Source: Sphingomonas_L flavalba_A (GTDB lineage: Bacteria; Pseudomonadota; Alphaproteobacteria; Sphingomonadales; Sphingomonadaceae). Taken from it: a DNA stretch of 64,000 nucleotides. A program made the position numbers and the translations under genes. Below are positions 15,529 through 23,109 of this stretch, in pieces. The notes beneath the pieces are model-generated. The model worked only from the letters and a program-made list of their open reading frames with translations, had not been told where the DNA came from and made no database searches. Positions within the stretch are counted from its first letter, which is position 1, and each line of letters opens with the position of its first letter. The stretch lies in assembly GCF_047553045.1 (NCBI RefSeq), contig NZ_CP180208.1, forward strand, positions 2,108,001 through 2,172,000. The letters are read 5' to 3'.

Positions 15529-16323
15529 TTGTCACAATCGATCGGGCCGGCCGGCGGATCAGCGTCGGCGCTTCCCCCCGCTCCGGCATTGCGGCCGGGG
15601 TGGCAGCATCCCGACCACATCGTCATCGTCGACGACGATCCGGCGATCCGCACCCTTCTTTCGCGGATTCTGCGCGAATCCGGTTATGACGCGAGCGGCG
15701 CCGAAAACGCGGCGGAGCTCGAACGGATCATGGTCGAACGCACGATCGCGCTGGTCCTGCTCGACATCATGATGCCCGGCGTGGACGGGCTGTCGCTGTG
15801 CCGCGCGATCCGGGCACGCAGCAAGGTACCGATCATCATGATCAGCGCGCGCGGCGACGAGGCGGATCGCGTCGCCGGCCTCGACATCGGCGCCGACGAT
15901 TACATCGCCAAGCCGTTCGGCCGCCCGGAAGTTCTGGCCCGCATCCGCGCAGTGCTGCGGCGGACCGGCGATCTCCACCTGCCGCTCGACCTGCCCGCGC
16001 CGGAACATTTCGCCTTCGGCGGCTGGCACTACCGCCCGCGCCAGCGCGAACTGCTGGCCCCGTCGGGCGCGGAAGTGGAACTGACCGGCGCGGAACACGA
16101 ACTGCTGCTCACCCTGCTGCGCCACCCGCAGCGGATGATCGGCCGGGAAAGGCTGCTCGAACTGGCGCGCAGCCGGCTCAGCCATGCGTCGGACCGCAGC
16201 ATCGACGTGCTGATCAGTCGCCTGCGCCGGAAAATGGGTGACGGCCGCCGGGGTGGGCGGCCGATGATCCGCACCATTCGCGGCGTCGGCTACATGATGG
16301 CGGTGGACGTAGAGGCCCGCTGA
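15529..16323 (+). CDS. OmpR-family response regulator
   Basis: A 264-residue two-component response regulator. The receiver domain spans about 29-145, with the acidic triad D35-D37, phosphoacceptor D79 ('LVLLDIMMPGVDG') and lysine in 'DDYIAKPF'. A winged-helix DNA-binding domain follows (about 165-258; 'LTGAEHELLLTLLRHP', 'RSIDVLISRLRRKM', 'IRTIRGVGYMM'). The start is a TTG at 15529, preceded at the right distance by GGGGAG; the first 25 residues are not part of the fold. Its stop overlaps the kinase start (TGATG). Control of the divergent TonB receptor or of the flavinylation operon downstream is a contextual inference. Confidence 0.9.
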   Translation: MSQSIGPAGGSASALPPAPALRPGWQHPDHIVIVDDDPAIRTLLSRILRESGYDASGAENAAELERIMVERTIALVLLDIMMPGVDGLSLCRAIRARSKVPIIMISARGDEADRVAGLDIGADDYIAKPFGRPEVLARIRAVLRRTGDLHLPLDLPAPEHFAFGGWHYRPRQRELLAPSGAEVELTGAEHELLLTLLRHPQRMIGRERLLELARSRLSHASDRSIDVLISRLRRKMGDGRRGGRPMIRTIRGVGYMMAVDVEAR

Positions 16324-17660
16324 TGCCGCGCCTGTCGCTCCCCGCCGGAATGGCCGGCCGGATCGTACTGATCCTGGTCGCGGCGGTGACCGCCGAATTC
16401 ATCGGCAATTCGCTAATCAACCTGTGGCAGGAAAAGGAACTGCTGTCGGCCGAACGCACCCGCCGCATCGCTGGTCAGATCGTCGTCGCCGAACGGGTGG
16501 TGGCGGATGTTCGGGCGGAACGCCGCGCGCGCGTCGCGGGAGACCTCTCGCTCGACGGGCTGGTGCTCAACTGGGTTCCGGCCACGGTCATCGCCGATTC
16601 AAGCGCGGCCCATACCCGGCTGCGCCAGGTGAAGCAGCGGCTGGTCGGCATGGCCCCGGCGCTGGCCGGCCGCGACATCCGGCTGGTGCTGATCGCGTCC
16701 GCCACCAGCGGCAAGCGCGACCTGATCGGCGCGCTTCGCCTTGCCGACGGCAGCTTCGTCACCTTCCGCGTCACCCCCTTCCTGAACGCCCCGCCCAGTT
16801 TCGCGCTGGTCCTCGCGCTCCACCTGCTGCTGATCGCGGCGGTGCTCGGCATGGGCCTGCTCCTCGTCCGCGCGCTGGTCCGCCCGCTGCGCACGCTGGC
16901 CGCCCTCGCCGACGCCACCGGGCAGGGTAGCCAGCCGACGGTGGTCATCGAAGGCCCGCGGGAGGTGCGCCGCGTCGCCATCGCCTTTGCCGCCATGCAG
17001 GCCCGGCTGCTGAACATCATGGCGGAACATACCCAGGCGCTGGTCGCGGTGTCGCACGATCTGCGCACGCCGATCCAGCGGCTGCGGCTGCGCGCGGCGC
17101 TGCTGGCGGACAGCGAAGCGCGCGACGCGATCGACCGCGACCTCGCCGAACTGGAGAAATTCGTCGGGTCGATCGTCAGCTTCATGCGCGGCGACGGCGC
17201 GGAGGCGGCACGGCTGGTCGACGTTGCCGCGATCGCGATGACCGCGGTCGACGACGCGGCGGACGCCGGCGCGGCGATCACCTATCACGGGCCGGACGCG
17301 CTGCCCGCGATCCTGCGCCCGCTGGCGCTGAAACGCGCGCTCGCCAACATCGTCGACAACGCCGTCGAACACGCCGCCACTGTCCGGGTCCGGCTGTCCG
17401 CCGATGCGACGGCGATCCTGCTCGTGGTCGAGGACGACGGCCCCGGCATCCCCCCGGCGCGGCGCGACGAAGTGCTGCTGCCGTTCCGCCGGCTCGAACA
17501 GGCCCGTCGCCACGACAGCGGCGGCGCCGGCCTCGGCCTGGCGATCGCCAGCAAGGCGGTCTCCACCCTGTCGGGCACCCTGCTGCTCGGTGAAAGCGCG
17601 CTGGGCGGCCTGTCGGTGACCCTGCGCCTGCCCCGCCAGGGCGAAGCGACGGCGAAATAG
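16323..17660 (+). CDS. Sensor histidine kinase
   Basis: A 445-residue inner-membrane kinase paired with the response regulator. TM1 is about residues 11-33 and TM2 about 161-183, leaving a periplasmic sensor of about 125 residues without a recognised fold. A HAMP linker (about 184-236) follows, then the H box 'VSHDLRTPIQRLRLR' with H245, the N box 'ALANIVDNAVEHA' and the G boxes 'VEDDGPGIP' and 'GGAGLGLAIASKAV'. All catalytic motifs are intact. The signal is unknown; the genomic setting suggests envelope metal or redox status. Confidence 0.9.
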   Translation: MPRLSLPAGMAGRIVLILVAAVTAEFIGNSLINLWQEKELLSAERTRRIAGQIVVAERVVADVRAERRARVAGDLSLDGLVLNWVPATVIADSSAAHTRLRQVKQRLVGMAPALAGRDIRLVLIASATSGKRDLIGALRLADGSFVTFRVTPFLNAPPSFALVLALHLLLIAAVLGMGLLLVRALVRPLRTLAALADATGQGSQPTVVIEGPREVRRVAIAFAAMQARLLNIMAEHTQALVAVSHDLRTPIQRLRLRAALLADSEARDAIDRDLAELEKFVGSIVSFMRGDGAEAARLVDVAAIAMTAVDDAADAGAAITYHGPDALPAILRPLALKRALANIVDNAVEHAATVRVRLSADATAILLVVEDDGPGIPPARRDEVLLPFRRLEQARRHDSGGAGLGLAIASKAVSTLSGTLLLGESALGGLSVTLRLPRQGEATAK

Positions 17661-17667
17661 CGCCTCT

Positions 17668-17700
17668 CGTCATTGCGAGCGCGGCGAAGCAATCCACGGC
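17668..17700. repeat. Interspersed repeat of the 'CATTGCGAG...GAAGCAATCC' type
   Basis: The stretch opens with CGTCATTGCGAGCGCGGCG and closes with AAGCAATCCACGGC. It matches a short interspersed repeat found in many bacterial genomes; its translation as 'VDCFAALAMT' is a familiar artefact in annotations. ATTGC and GCAAT form inverted arms. It lies between the convergent kinase and ApbE genes. Confidence 0.65.
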
Positions 17701-17726
17701 ACGAGCGGCGCCCCCGGCGCGGCCGC

Positions 17727-18611
17727 TTATTCCATCATCGCCCAAAACCCGGCCGACATCGCCTCGCCCGCGTCGGACTGGATCAGCACGGCCAGCCCTT
17801 CCGCCTCGGCCAGCGCCAGCCCTTCGGCCGGCCCCAGCACGGTCAGCGCCGTCGCCCAGGCGTCGGCCAGCATGCACTGCGGGTGCAGCACGGTCACCGA
17901 ATGCACGCCGTTGGCCAGCGGGCGGCCGGTGCGCGGGTCGATGCTGTGGGCGTAACGCTGGCCGCCATGGGCGAACCAGCGCCGGTAGTCGCCCGAAGTC
18001 GCCACCGCGATGTCGTGCAGGGCGACGCGCGTCGGGGCGAAATCATTGTCGGGCGGCATTTCCAGGTCGACCCACCAGGGCTGGCCGTCGGGCTTTACCC
18101 CGGCGCCACGCAATTCGCCGCCGACCTCGACCAGAAAATGCACCACGCCCTGCGCCAGCAGATGCTCGGCAACCCGGTCGACGGCATAGCCCTTGGCGAT
18201 ACCCGAAAAATCCAGTTCGGCCGGCCGCGTTCGCCGCGCCCGCAGGCAGGGCGCGTCCAGTTCGATCCGGGCATGCCCCGCATCGGCCAGCGCCGCCGCG
18301 ATCGCCGCGTCATCCGGCGGCGCGCCGCTGCCCGGTTTCGGGCCAAAGCCCCATTGGTCGACCAGCGCGCCGATCGCCGGGTCGAACGCGCCGCCGCTGC
18401 GCGCCGCCACCGCCAGCGCCGCCTGCAATACGGTGACGAATGCGGGCGGCAGGGATTGCCACGCGCCGACCGGGCTGCGGTTGAACCGGCTGATGTCTGA
18501 CCCCGGCTCCCACGGGCTCATTTCGGCGACGACGGCGTCCAGTATCCGCTGGACCGCCGCCGCCAGCCCCGGCGGTGGCGAAACCGCCCGCACCGACCAG
18601 CTTGTCCCCAT
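17727..18611 (-). CDS. apbE: ApbE-family FAD:protein FMN transferase
   Basis: At least 294 residues. ApbE uses FAD and Mg2+ to attach FMN covalently to Thr/Ser of exported electron-transfer proteins. Family motifs are present: 'MGTSWSV' at the front, 'FDPAIGALVDQWGFG', 'LDFSGIAKGYAVDRV', 'HSIDPRTGRPL' and the metal loop 'ADAWATAL'. The only ATG is at 18611, but the residues before it read 'ALAGRT', and the family motif 'RTMGTSW' therefore spans the ATG. The true start is probably further up, for example CTG 18725, which overlaps the stop of the preceding gene and follows GAGG. No signal peptide is visible in either form. It is the last gene of the PepSY-DUF2271-DUF4198-ApbE operon. Confidence 0.88.
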   Translation of the reverse strand: MGTSWSVRAVSPPPGLAAAVQRILDAVVAEMSPWEPGSDISRFNRSPVGAWQSLPPAFVTVLQAALAVAARSGGAFDPAIGALVDQWGFGPKPGSGAPPDDAAIAAALADAGHARIELDAPCLRARRTRPAELDFSGIAKGYAVDRVAEHLLAQGVVHFLVEVGGELRGAGVKPDGQPWWVDLEMPPDNDFAPTRVALHDIAVATSGDYRRWFAHGGQRYAHSIDPRTGRPLANGVHSVTVLHPQCMLADAWATALTVLGPAEGLALAEAEGLAVLIQSDAGEAMSAGFWAMME

Positions 18612-18721
18612 CGTCCGCCCGGCCAGCGCGGCAATCGTCCCCGCCGCGTCGCGCAGGGCGAAGGCGGCGGGGGACAGCGCCGGCGGGATCAGGATGCGCG
18701 GCGGCTGCCGGTGCTGCCGGT

Positions 18722-19552
18722 TCAGGGCGCCAGCACCTCAAGCGTCGCGACATAGCTGGCGACGCGGCCGGGCGCAGCGGCCGGGTCCATGCCCCGGCTG
18801 GTCGTCACGTTCAGCCAGTACATCCCCGCCGTCGGCCAGGTGATCGTCACCTTGCCATCGGTGCCGGTCTTCAGGTCGATCTGGTTCAGCTGGTCGCGAT
18901 AACGGATGCCGCCGGGAATGACAGTGACCGGCAGGTTCGCCGCCGGCTTGCCGTCGAGCAGGAACTGGAAGGTCGCCGGTTCGCCGGCGATCAGGTCGTT
19001 CGGATGAGTCACCGGCACCAGTTCCAGGCCGTTGTTGGTCGGCGCCAGCGCCGCCGTCGTCGGCTCGCCCACCGTCACGAAAATCTCGTTGCGGCTGCTG
19101 GTCGTCGTCGTCTTGACGTTGGTCGCCCCGGCCGGAACTGCCTGCGCCAAAGTGGCGGGCGTGGTGCCGCGCGGCAGCCGCTCGGTCTTGCCGTTCAGGT
19201 CGTAACTGCCCATCAGGCCCTCGGCCACCGACGCGATCTTGTAGGTGCCCTTCCGGGTCAGGTGAACGTCGAACGTGCTGCGATAGCGCGCGGTCAGCGC
19301 ATTCTCGATCTTCGCCTCGGTGCCGTCCGGCGCCAGCGCCTTGACGTTGTTCAGCCGCATCGGCTGATGCTCGAAATAGAACAGGTCGTTGGACACGGCC
19401 GCGTCGACATTGACCCAGACGTCATCGCCGGACAGGACGGTGGCCGACGGCAGCATCCACTGTCGGTGCGCGGCCGCCGGGCTGGCCATCGTCGCGGCGA
19501 GGACGGCCGACAGGGCCAGGGTGGTGAGGCTGCGTGCGATACGGATCTTCAT
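18722..19552 (-). CDS. DUF4198-family exported protein
   Basis: A 276-residue protein with a signal peptide (about 1-28, cleavage after 'SPAAA'). The mature protein begins 'HRQWMLPSATVLSGDDVWVNVDAAVSNDLFY', the typical DUF4198 start; an exposed N-terminal His in this family suggests metal binding. A second Ig-like half ('EPATFQFLLDGKPAANLPVTVIPGG', 'GTDGKVTITWPTAGMYWLNV') completes a two-domain beta protein. It is thought to act in the periplasm with metal transport or redox proteins. It lies 15 bases after the DUF2271 gene, with a clear GGGGAG ribosome binding site. Confidence 0.8.
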   Translation of the reverse strand: MKIRIARSLTTLALSAVLAATMASPAAAHRQWMLPSATVLSGDDVWVNVDAAVSNDLFYFEHQPMRLNNVKALAPDGTEAKIENALTARYRSTFDVHLTRKGTYKIASVAEGLMGSYDLNGKTERLPRGTTPATLAQAVPAGATNVKTTTTSSRNEIFVTVGEPTTAALAPTNNGLELVPVTHPNDLIAGEPATFQFLLDGKPAANLPVTVIPGGIRYRDQLNQIDLKTGTDGKVTITWPTAGMYWLNVTTSRGMDPAAAPGRVASYVATLEVLAP

Positions 19553-19567
19553 GTCGATACTCCCCGA

Positions 19568-20101
19568 TTAGCGCCGAAACGCGATGGTGACCGCGCCCAG
19601 TTCCGTGGTCCCGGCGGCACGCGCGGTCTGGCCCGGCTTGGGCGGCCAGGAAAAGGGCAGGCGAAGCAGTTCGCGGCCGCCGACTTCCCGCGACGCCTCG
19701 ACGACCAACGTATAATCGCCGGCCGCCAGCGCGCCGAGCGCGCCTTTTCCGGCGGTGAAGCTGATCTTGTGGGTGCCGGGCGCCCGCGTCGCGCCGGTGA
19801 CGCCGTCGGCGGGAAATTTCATGCCACGGCCGGACACCCGCCACCATTGCCGCACGTCGCGCAGCCATTTGGTGCCCTCATTGTCCTTCATGTCGAAATC
19901 GTACCAGACGGCGATCGTCCTGGCCGGCGAACCGGCCTTCTCCAGCCAGAAGGCGACATAGGGCCGGTGGTATTCGGCGACCTTCAACTGCGGGATCGTC
20001 ACGGTGACGTCCATCGTCTGCGCCGCTGCCGGCGCCGCGAACAGGACCGGCATGCCGATCGCCGATCCGGCCAGGATTACACGGTGGGAAAGCTGCATCA
20101 C
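19568..20101 (-). CDS. DUF2271-family exported flavoprotein candidate
   Basis: A 177-residue protein with a signal peptide (about 1-28, 'VLFAAPAAAQ'). The DUF2271 core contains 'RPYVAFWLEKAGSPARTIAVWYD', 'KWLRDVRQWWR' and the C-terminal 'GTTELGAVTIAF'. Residues 99-105 read D-G-V-T-G-A-T, matching the ApbE modification motif Dxx[S/T]GA[S/T]; T105 would carry FMN. With ApbE encoded three genes later in the same operon, this is the likely modified electron carrier. It would pass electrons in the periplasm, perhaps from the PepSY membrane protein. Flavinylation itself is inferred. Confidence 0.82.
   Translation of the reverse strand: MMQLSHRVILAGSAIGMPVLFAAPAAAQTMDVTVTIPQLKVAEYHRPYVAFWLEKAGSPARTIAVWYDFDMKDNEGTKWLRDVRQWWRVSGRGMKFPADGVTGATRAPGTHKISFTAGKGALGALAAGDYTLVVEASREVGGRELLRLPFSWPPKPGQTARAAGTTELGAVTIAFRR
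19787..19807 (-). other. ApbE flavinylation motif DGVTGAT
   Basis: These seven codons in the DUF2271 gene encode residues 99-105. They fit the consensus Dxx[S/T]GA[S/T], whose last Thr/Ser receives FMN in proteins such as NqrC and RnfG. Confidence 0.7.
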
Positions 20102-20119
20102 GCGATGTCCTCAGTGTCC

Positions 20120-20773
20120 TCAGTGGATGAAAATAATGGCGACCGCCGCCGGTATAATCAGGCCGAACCCGACCAGCGGCCAGGTGCTGCGCCGCTTGGC
20201 GGCATGCAGTTGAAGCAGGAACAGCCCGGTCAGCGCGAACACCAGGCAGGCGAAGGCGAAAATGTCGATGAACCATTTCCACGCGGGGCCGGCGTTGCGG
20301 CCCTTGTGCAGGTCGTTCAGATAGGAAATCCAGCCGCGGCTGGTCGTTTCGCTGGTCGCCTCGCCGGTCGCGCGGTCGATCGCGACCCAGCCGTCGCCGC
20401 CGGGCCGGGGCAGCGCCAGATACACTTCGTCGGCCGACCATTCGGCATTGCCGCCGGTCCTGACCGCGAATGTGTCGCCGACCCACTGCGCCAGCGCCGG
20501 CGGCAGCGGCTTCTTCTCGTCGCCCCGGTCGTCCGGCGCGATCAGCGGCAACAGCGCCTGCGGCAGCTGGCCGGTCTTCTCGACCGTCACCGGACTGGCC
20601 TCGATCTCGGCGGCATGGTTCAGGGTAAAACCGGTGATGGTGAACAGCACCAGCCCGATCAGGCTGATGGCGGAACTCATCCAGTGCCAGGTATGAATCT
20701 GTTTGAGCCAGAACGCCTTGCGCCCCCGCTTGGGGGCAAGGCTGGCAGGATTCGTTCGGGGCATCGGCGCCAC
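20120..20773 (-). CDS. PepSY-associated transmembrane protein
   Basis: A 217-residue inner-membrane protein with TM1 at about 32-52, an external PepSY-like domain ('AEWSADEVYLALPRPGGDGWVAIDRATGEAT'), and two C-terminal TM helices (about 168-192 and 198-216). Histidines H27, H30 and H53 border TM1, and more lie in 'NDLHKG' and 'LQLHAAK'; relatives use such residues to hold haem in siderophore or ferric reductases. I chose GTG 20773 because GAGG lies six bases upstream; ATG 20764 is an alternative. It heads the operon, and its promoter contains a Fur-like box. Confidence 0.85.
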   Translation of the reverse strand: MAPMPRTNPASLAPKRGRKAFWLKQIHTWHWMSSAISLIGLVLFTITGFTLNHAAEIEASPVTVEKTGQLPQALLPLIAPDDRGDEKKPLPPALAQWVGDTFAVRTGGNAEWSADEVYLALPRPGGDGWVAIDRATGEATSETTSRGWISYLNDLHKGRNAGPAWKWFIDIFAFACLVFALTGLFLLQLHAAKRRSTWPLVGFGLIIPAAVAIIFIH

Positions 20774-20800
20774 GCATATCCTCTATTTCACGAATAGCGC

Positions 20801-20829
20801 GACATATCGAGATTGATTATCATTTCCAA
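20801..20829 (-). promoter_or_regulatory. Promoter of the PepSY-DUF2271-DUF4198-ApbE operon
   Basis: On the minus strand TTGGAA (20829-20824), a 17-base spacer and TATGTC (20806-20801) form a sigma70-like promoter that ends 28 bases before the PepSY start codon. The spacer holds most of the Fur-like box. Confidence 0.5.
20809..20827 (-). promoter_or_regulatory. Fur box
   Basis: On the minus strand GGAAATGATAATCAATCTC matches the 19-base Fur consensus GATAATGATAATCATTATC at 15 of 19 positions, including an unbroken core AATGATAATCA. It overlaps the spacer between the predicted -35 and -10 elements, the standard place for iron-dependent repression. Confidence 0.65.
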
Positions 20830-20859
20830 TACGTGTGTTCAGCCACGGCTCGCACACCC

Positions 20860-22368
20860 TCAATTCCGCGGCGGCTGGCGGCGATAACTAAGCGCCTCCG
20901 CCACGTGCATCCGCCCGACCCCGCCGCCCCCCGCCAGATCGGCGATCGTCCGCGCCACCCTGAGCACCCGCACATAGCCGCGCGCCGACAGCCGCATCGC
21001 CTCCGCCGCCTGGGCGAGCAGCGCGCGGCCTGCCGCGTCCGGCGTCGCCGCCGCTTCCAGCACCGCACCGTCCGCCTCGGCGTTGGTCCGCGCCGCCTGC
21101 CCTTCGTAACGCGCGGTCTGCGCCGCCCGCGCCGCCGCGACCCGCGCCGCCACCTCGGCGGATCCTTCCGCCGGCGGCGGCAGCACCAGATCGGCGGCGC
21201 TAACCGCCTGCACCTCGACATGCATGTCGATCCGGTCGAGCAGCGGGCCGGACACCTTCGCCTGATAATCGGCGGCACAGCGCGGCGCGCGGGCGCAGGC
21301 CAGCGCCGCGTCGCCCAGATGGCCGCACCGGCACGGGTTCATCGCGGCGATCAGCTGCACCCTTGCCGGAAAGGTAACATGGGCATTGGCCCGCGCGATG
21401 CTGACCGTGCCGGTCTCCAGCGGCTGGCGCAGCGAATCGAGCACCGCGCGCTGGAACTCCGGCAATTCGTCAAGGAACAGCACGCCAAGATGGGCCAGGC
21501 TGACCTCGCCCGGCCGCACCTTCAGCCCGCCGCCGGTCAGCGCCGCCATCGACGCGGAATGGTGCGGCGCGCGGAACGGCCGGGTGCGGGACAGCCGCCC
21601 GCCCTCCAGCAGCCCGGCGACGCTCGCGACCATAGACACTTCCAGCGCCTCGGCGGCGGTCAGCTCCGGCAATATCCCCGGCAGGCACGCCGCCATCAGC
21701 GACTTTCCCGCCCCCGGCGGCCCGACGAACAGCAGATTGTGGCCGCCCGCCGCCGCGATCTCCAGCGCCCGCTTCGCCGTCTCCTGCCCCTTCACCTGGC
21801 GCAGGTCGGGGCCGGCGCCCGGCGGTTCCGCTTCGCCCGGCGCGGGCGGCGCCAGCACCGCCGATCCCTTGAAATGGTTGAGCAGCGTCAGCAGGTCCGG
21901 CGCCGCCACCACCTCGATCGCGCCGGCCCAGGCCGCCTCCGCCCCCTGCGCCGCCGGGCAGACCAGTCCCCGCTCCCCTTCGGCTGCGAACAGCGCGGCG
22001 AGCAGCACGCCGGTGATCGGCGCGATCCGCGCGTCCAGCCCCAGCTCGCCGATCACCACATACCGCGCCAGCGTCTCGGCATCGACGACCCCCATCGCGC
22101 CCAGCAGCGCCAGCGCGATCGGCAGGTCGTAATGCGACCCCTCCTTGGGCAGGTCGGCGGGGGAGAGGTTGACGGTGATCCGCTTGGGCGGAAGGGCAAG
22201 GCCGAGCGCGGCGATCGCTCCGCGCACCCGCTCCCGGCTTTCGGCGACCGCCTTGTCCGGCAGGCCGACGACGACAAAGGCCGGCACCCCCGGCGTTAAC
22301 TGGACCTGCACCTCGACGCCGCGCGCCTCCAGCCCGATGAACGCCACCGTACCGACATGCGCGACCAT
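20860..22368 (-). CDS. comM: YifB/ComM-family Mg-chelatase-like AAA+ ATPase
   Basis: A 502-residue protein. The N-terminal ChlI-like (S5-fold) domain begins 'VGTVAFIGLEARGVEVQVQ' and includes 'ITVNLSPADLPKEGSHYDLPIAL'. The AAA+ core has Walker A 'GPPGAGKS' (216-223), Walker B 'LFLDELPEF', and the family signature 'AMNPCRCGHLG'. The C-terminal Mg-chelatase domain follows. In Vibrio and relatives, ComM is a helicase that promotes branch migration during transformation; the name magnesium chelatase is misleading. I chose ATG 22368, which has a GGGGGG site upstream and fits the family N-terminus. Confidence 0.9.
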   Translation of the reverse strand: MVAHVGTVAFIGLEARGVEVQVQLTPGVPAFVVVGLPDKAVAESRERVRGAIAALGLALPPKRITVNLSPADLPKEGSHYDLPIALALLGAMGVVDAETLARYVVIGELGLDARIAPITGVLLAALFAAEGERGLVCPAAQGAEAAWAGAIEVVAAPDLLTLLNHFKGSAVLAPPAPGEAEPPGAGPDLRQVKGQETAKRALEIAAAGGHNLLFVGPPGAGKSLMAACLPGILPELTAAEALEVSMVASVAGLLEGGRLSRTRPFRAPHHSASMAALTGGGLKVRPGEVSLAHLGVLFLDELPEFQRAVLDSLRQPLETGTVSIARANAHVTFPARVQLIAAMNPCRCGHLGDAALACARAPRCAADYQAKVSGPLLDRIDMHVEVQAVSAADLVLPPPAEGSAEVAARVAAARAAQTARYEGQAARTNAEADGAVLEAAATPDAAGRALLAQAAEAMRLSARGYVRVLRVARTIADLAGGGGVGRMHVAEALSYRRQPPRN

Positions 22369-22561
22369 AATCCCCCCTGTTACGCAATGCCTTACGCCTC
22401 CGCCGGCGCCAAAGTCGAGCCGCCAATTCACGGCACGCCCCCCGTTTGCAAAGCGGCTATCGGCCCGGCCCGCTGCCTCGCCCCGCCACCGCCCACCCCC
22501 GCCGCGCCCGCGCCACACGCCACAATCCCCCCGCCGCGCCGTCTCCGGCGCCTTCCGGCGA

Positions 22562-22590
22562 TTGACTCGCGCGGCGCTTTTGCCTATCCG
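22562..22590 (+). promoter_or_regulatory. rpmH promoter
   Basis: TTGACT (22562-22567), a 17-base spacer and TATCCG (22585-22590) form a good sigma70-type promoter 62 bases before the rpmH start. Confidence 0.55.
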
Positions 22591-22651
22591 CCCGCCTCGA
22601 CACGGCCGCCGTCTCGGTGGCCCTTTTTGTTCGAATTCTAGGGAATGAGCG

Positions 22652-22786
22652 ATGAAGCGCACTTTTCAGCCGAGCAAGCTGGTTCGCGCCCGGCGGCACG
22701 GGTTCCGCGCCCGCAAGGCGACGCCGGGCGGCCGCAAGGTGCTGGCGGCGCGCCGCGCCCGCGGTCGCAAGGTGCTGTCGGCCTGA
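22652..22786 (+). CDS. rpmH: 50S ribosomal protein L34
   Basis: This 44-residue protein is easily missed because of its size. It begins MKRTFQPSKLVRARRHGF and continues with 'RARKATPGGRKVLAARRARGRKVLSA', the complete bacterial L34. An AGGGA site lies eight bases upstream. It is the first gene of the conserved order rpmH-rnpA-yidD-yidC, and its stop codon overlaps the likely rnpA start. Confidence 0.97.
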   Translation: MKRTFQPSKLVRARRHGFRARKATPGGRKVLAARRARGRKVLSA

Positions 22787-23109
22787 CGACGCTTACGGCC
22801 CGCGCGGATTTCCTCGCGGCCAATTCCGGGCGCCGGGCGCCGATGCCCGGTTTCGTCCTGCTCGTCAGGGACCGTCACGACGGCGACCCGACGATGCGAA
22901 TCGGCTACACCGTAACCAGGAAGATCGGCGGCGCCGTCGTCCGCAACCGGATGAAGCGTCGCCTGCGTGCGCTCGTGCGCGACATCCTGCCGGAAGCGGG
23001 GGTCGCCGGGGCGGATCACGTGCTGATCGGCCGGGCCGGCGGCATCGAACGCGATTTCGCCCGGCTGCGCGACGAATTGCGCAAGGCGCTTCGCAAGGCC
23101 GGCGGATGA
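22783..23109 (+). CDS. rnpA: Ribonuclease P protein component
   Basis: About 108 residues; the protein subunit that helps the RNase P RNA cut 5' leaders from pre-tRNAs. The signature is 'GYTVTRKIGGAVVRNRMKRRLRALVRD', with the basic RNR helix, preceded by 'LTTLTARADFLAANSGRRAP'. There is no ATG, GTG or TTG between rpmH and the conserved start; the best candidate is CTG 22783, which overlaps the rpmH stop (CTGA). An ATG at 22645 is in frame but would nest the whole of rpmH inside rnpA in another frame. The stop overlaps the yidD start (ATGA). Confidence 0.85.
   Translation: MTTLTARADFLAANSGRRAPMPGFVLLVRDRHDGDPTMRIGYTVTRKIGGAVVRNRMKRRLRALVRDILPEAGVAGADHVLIGRAGGIERDFARLRDELRKALRKAGG

Noticed and set aside
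20860..22368. Magnesium chelatase for bacteriochlorophyll synthesis
   Set aside because: The 'AMNPCRCG' signature and domain order are those of YifB/ComM, and no pigment-synthesis genes are nearby.
22645..22782. ATG 22645 as the certain start of rnpA
   Set aside because: It is in frame, but the added residues do not look like RnpA and the AGGGA site is best placed for rpmH. It is kept only as an alternative in the findings.
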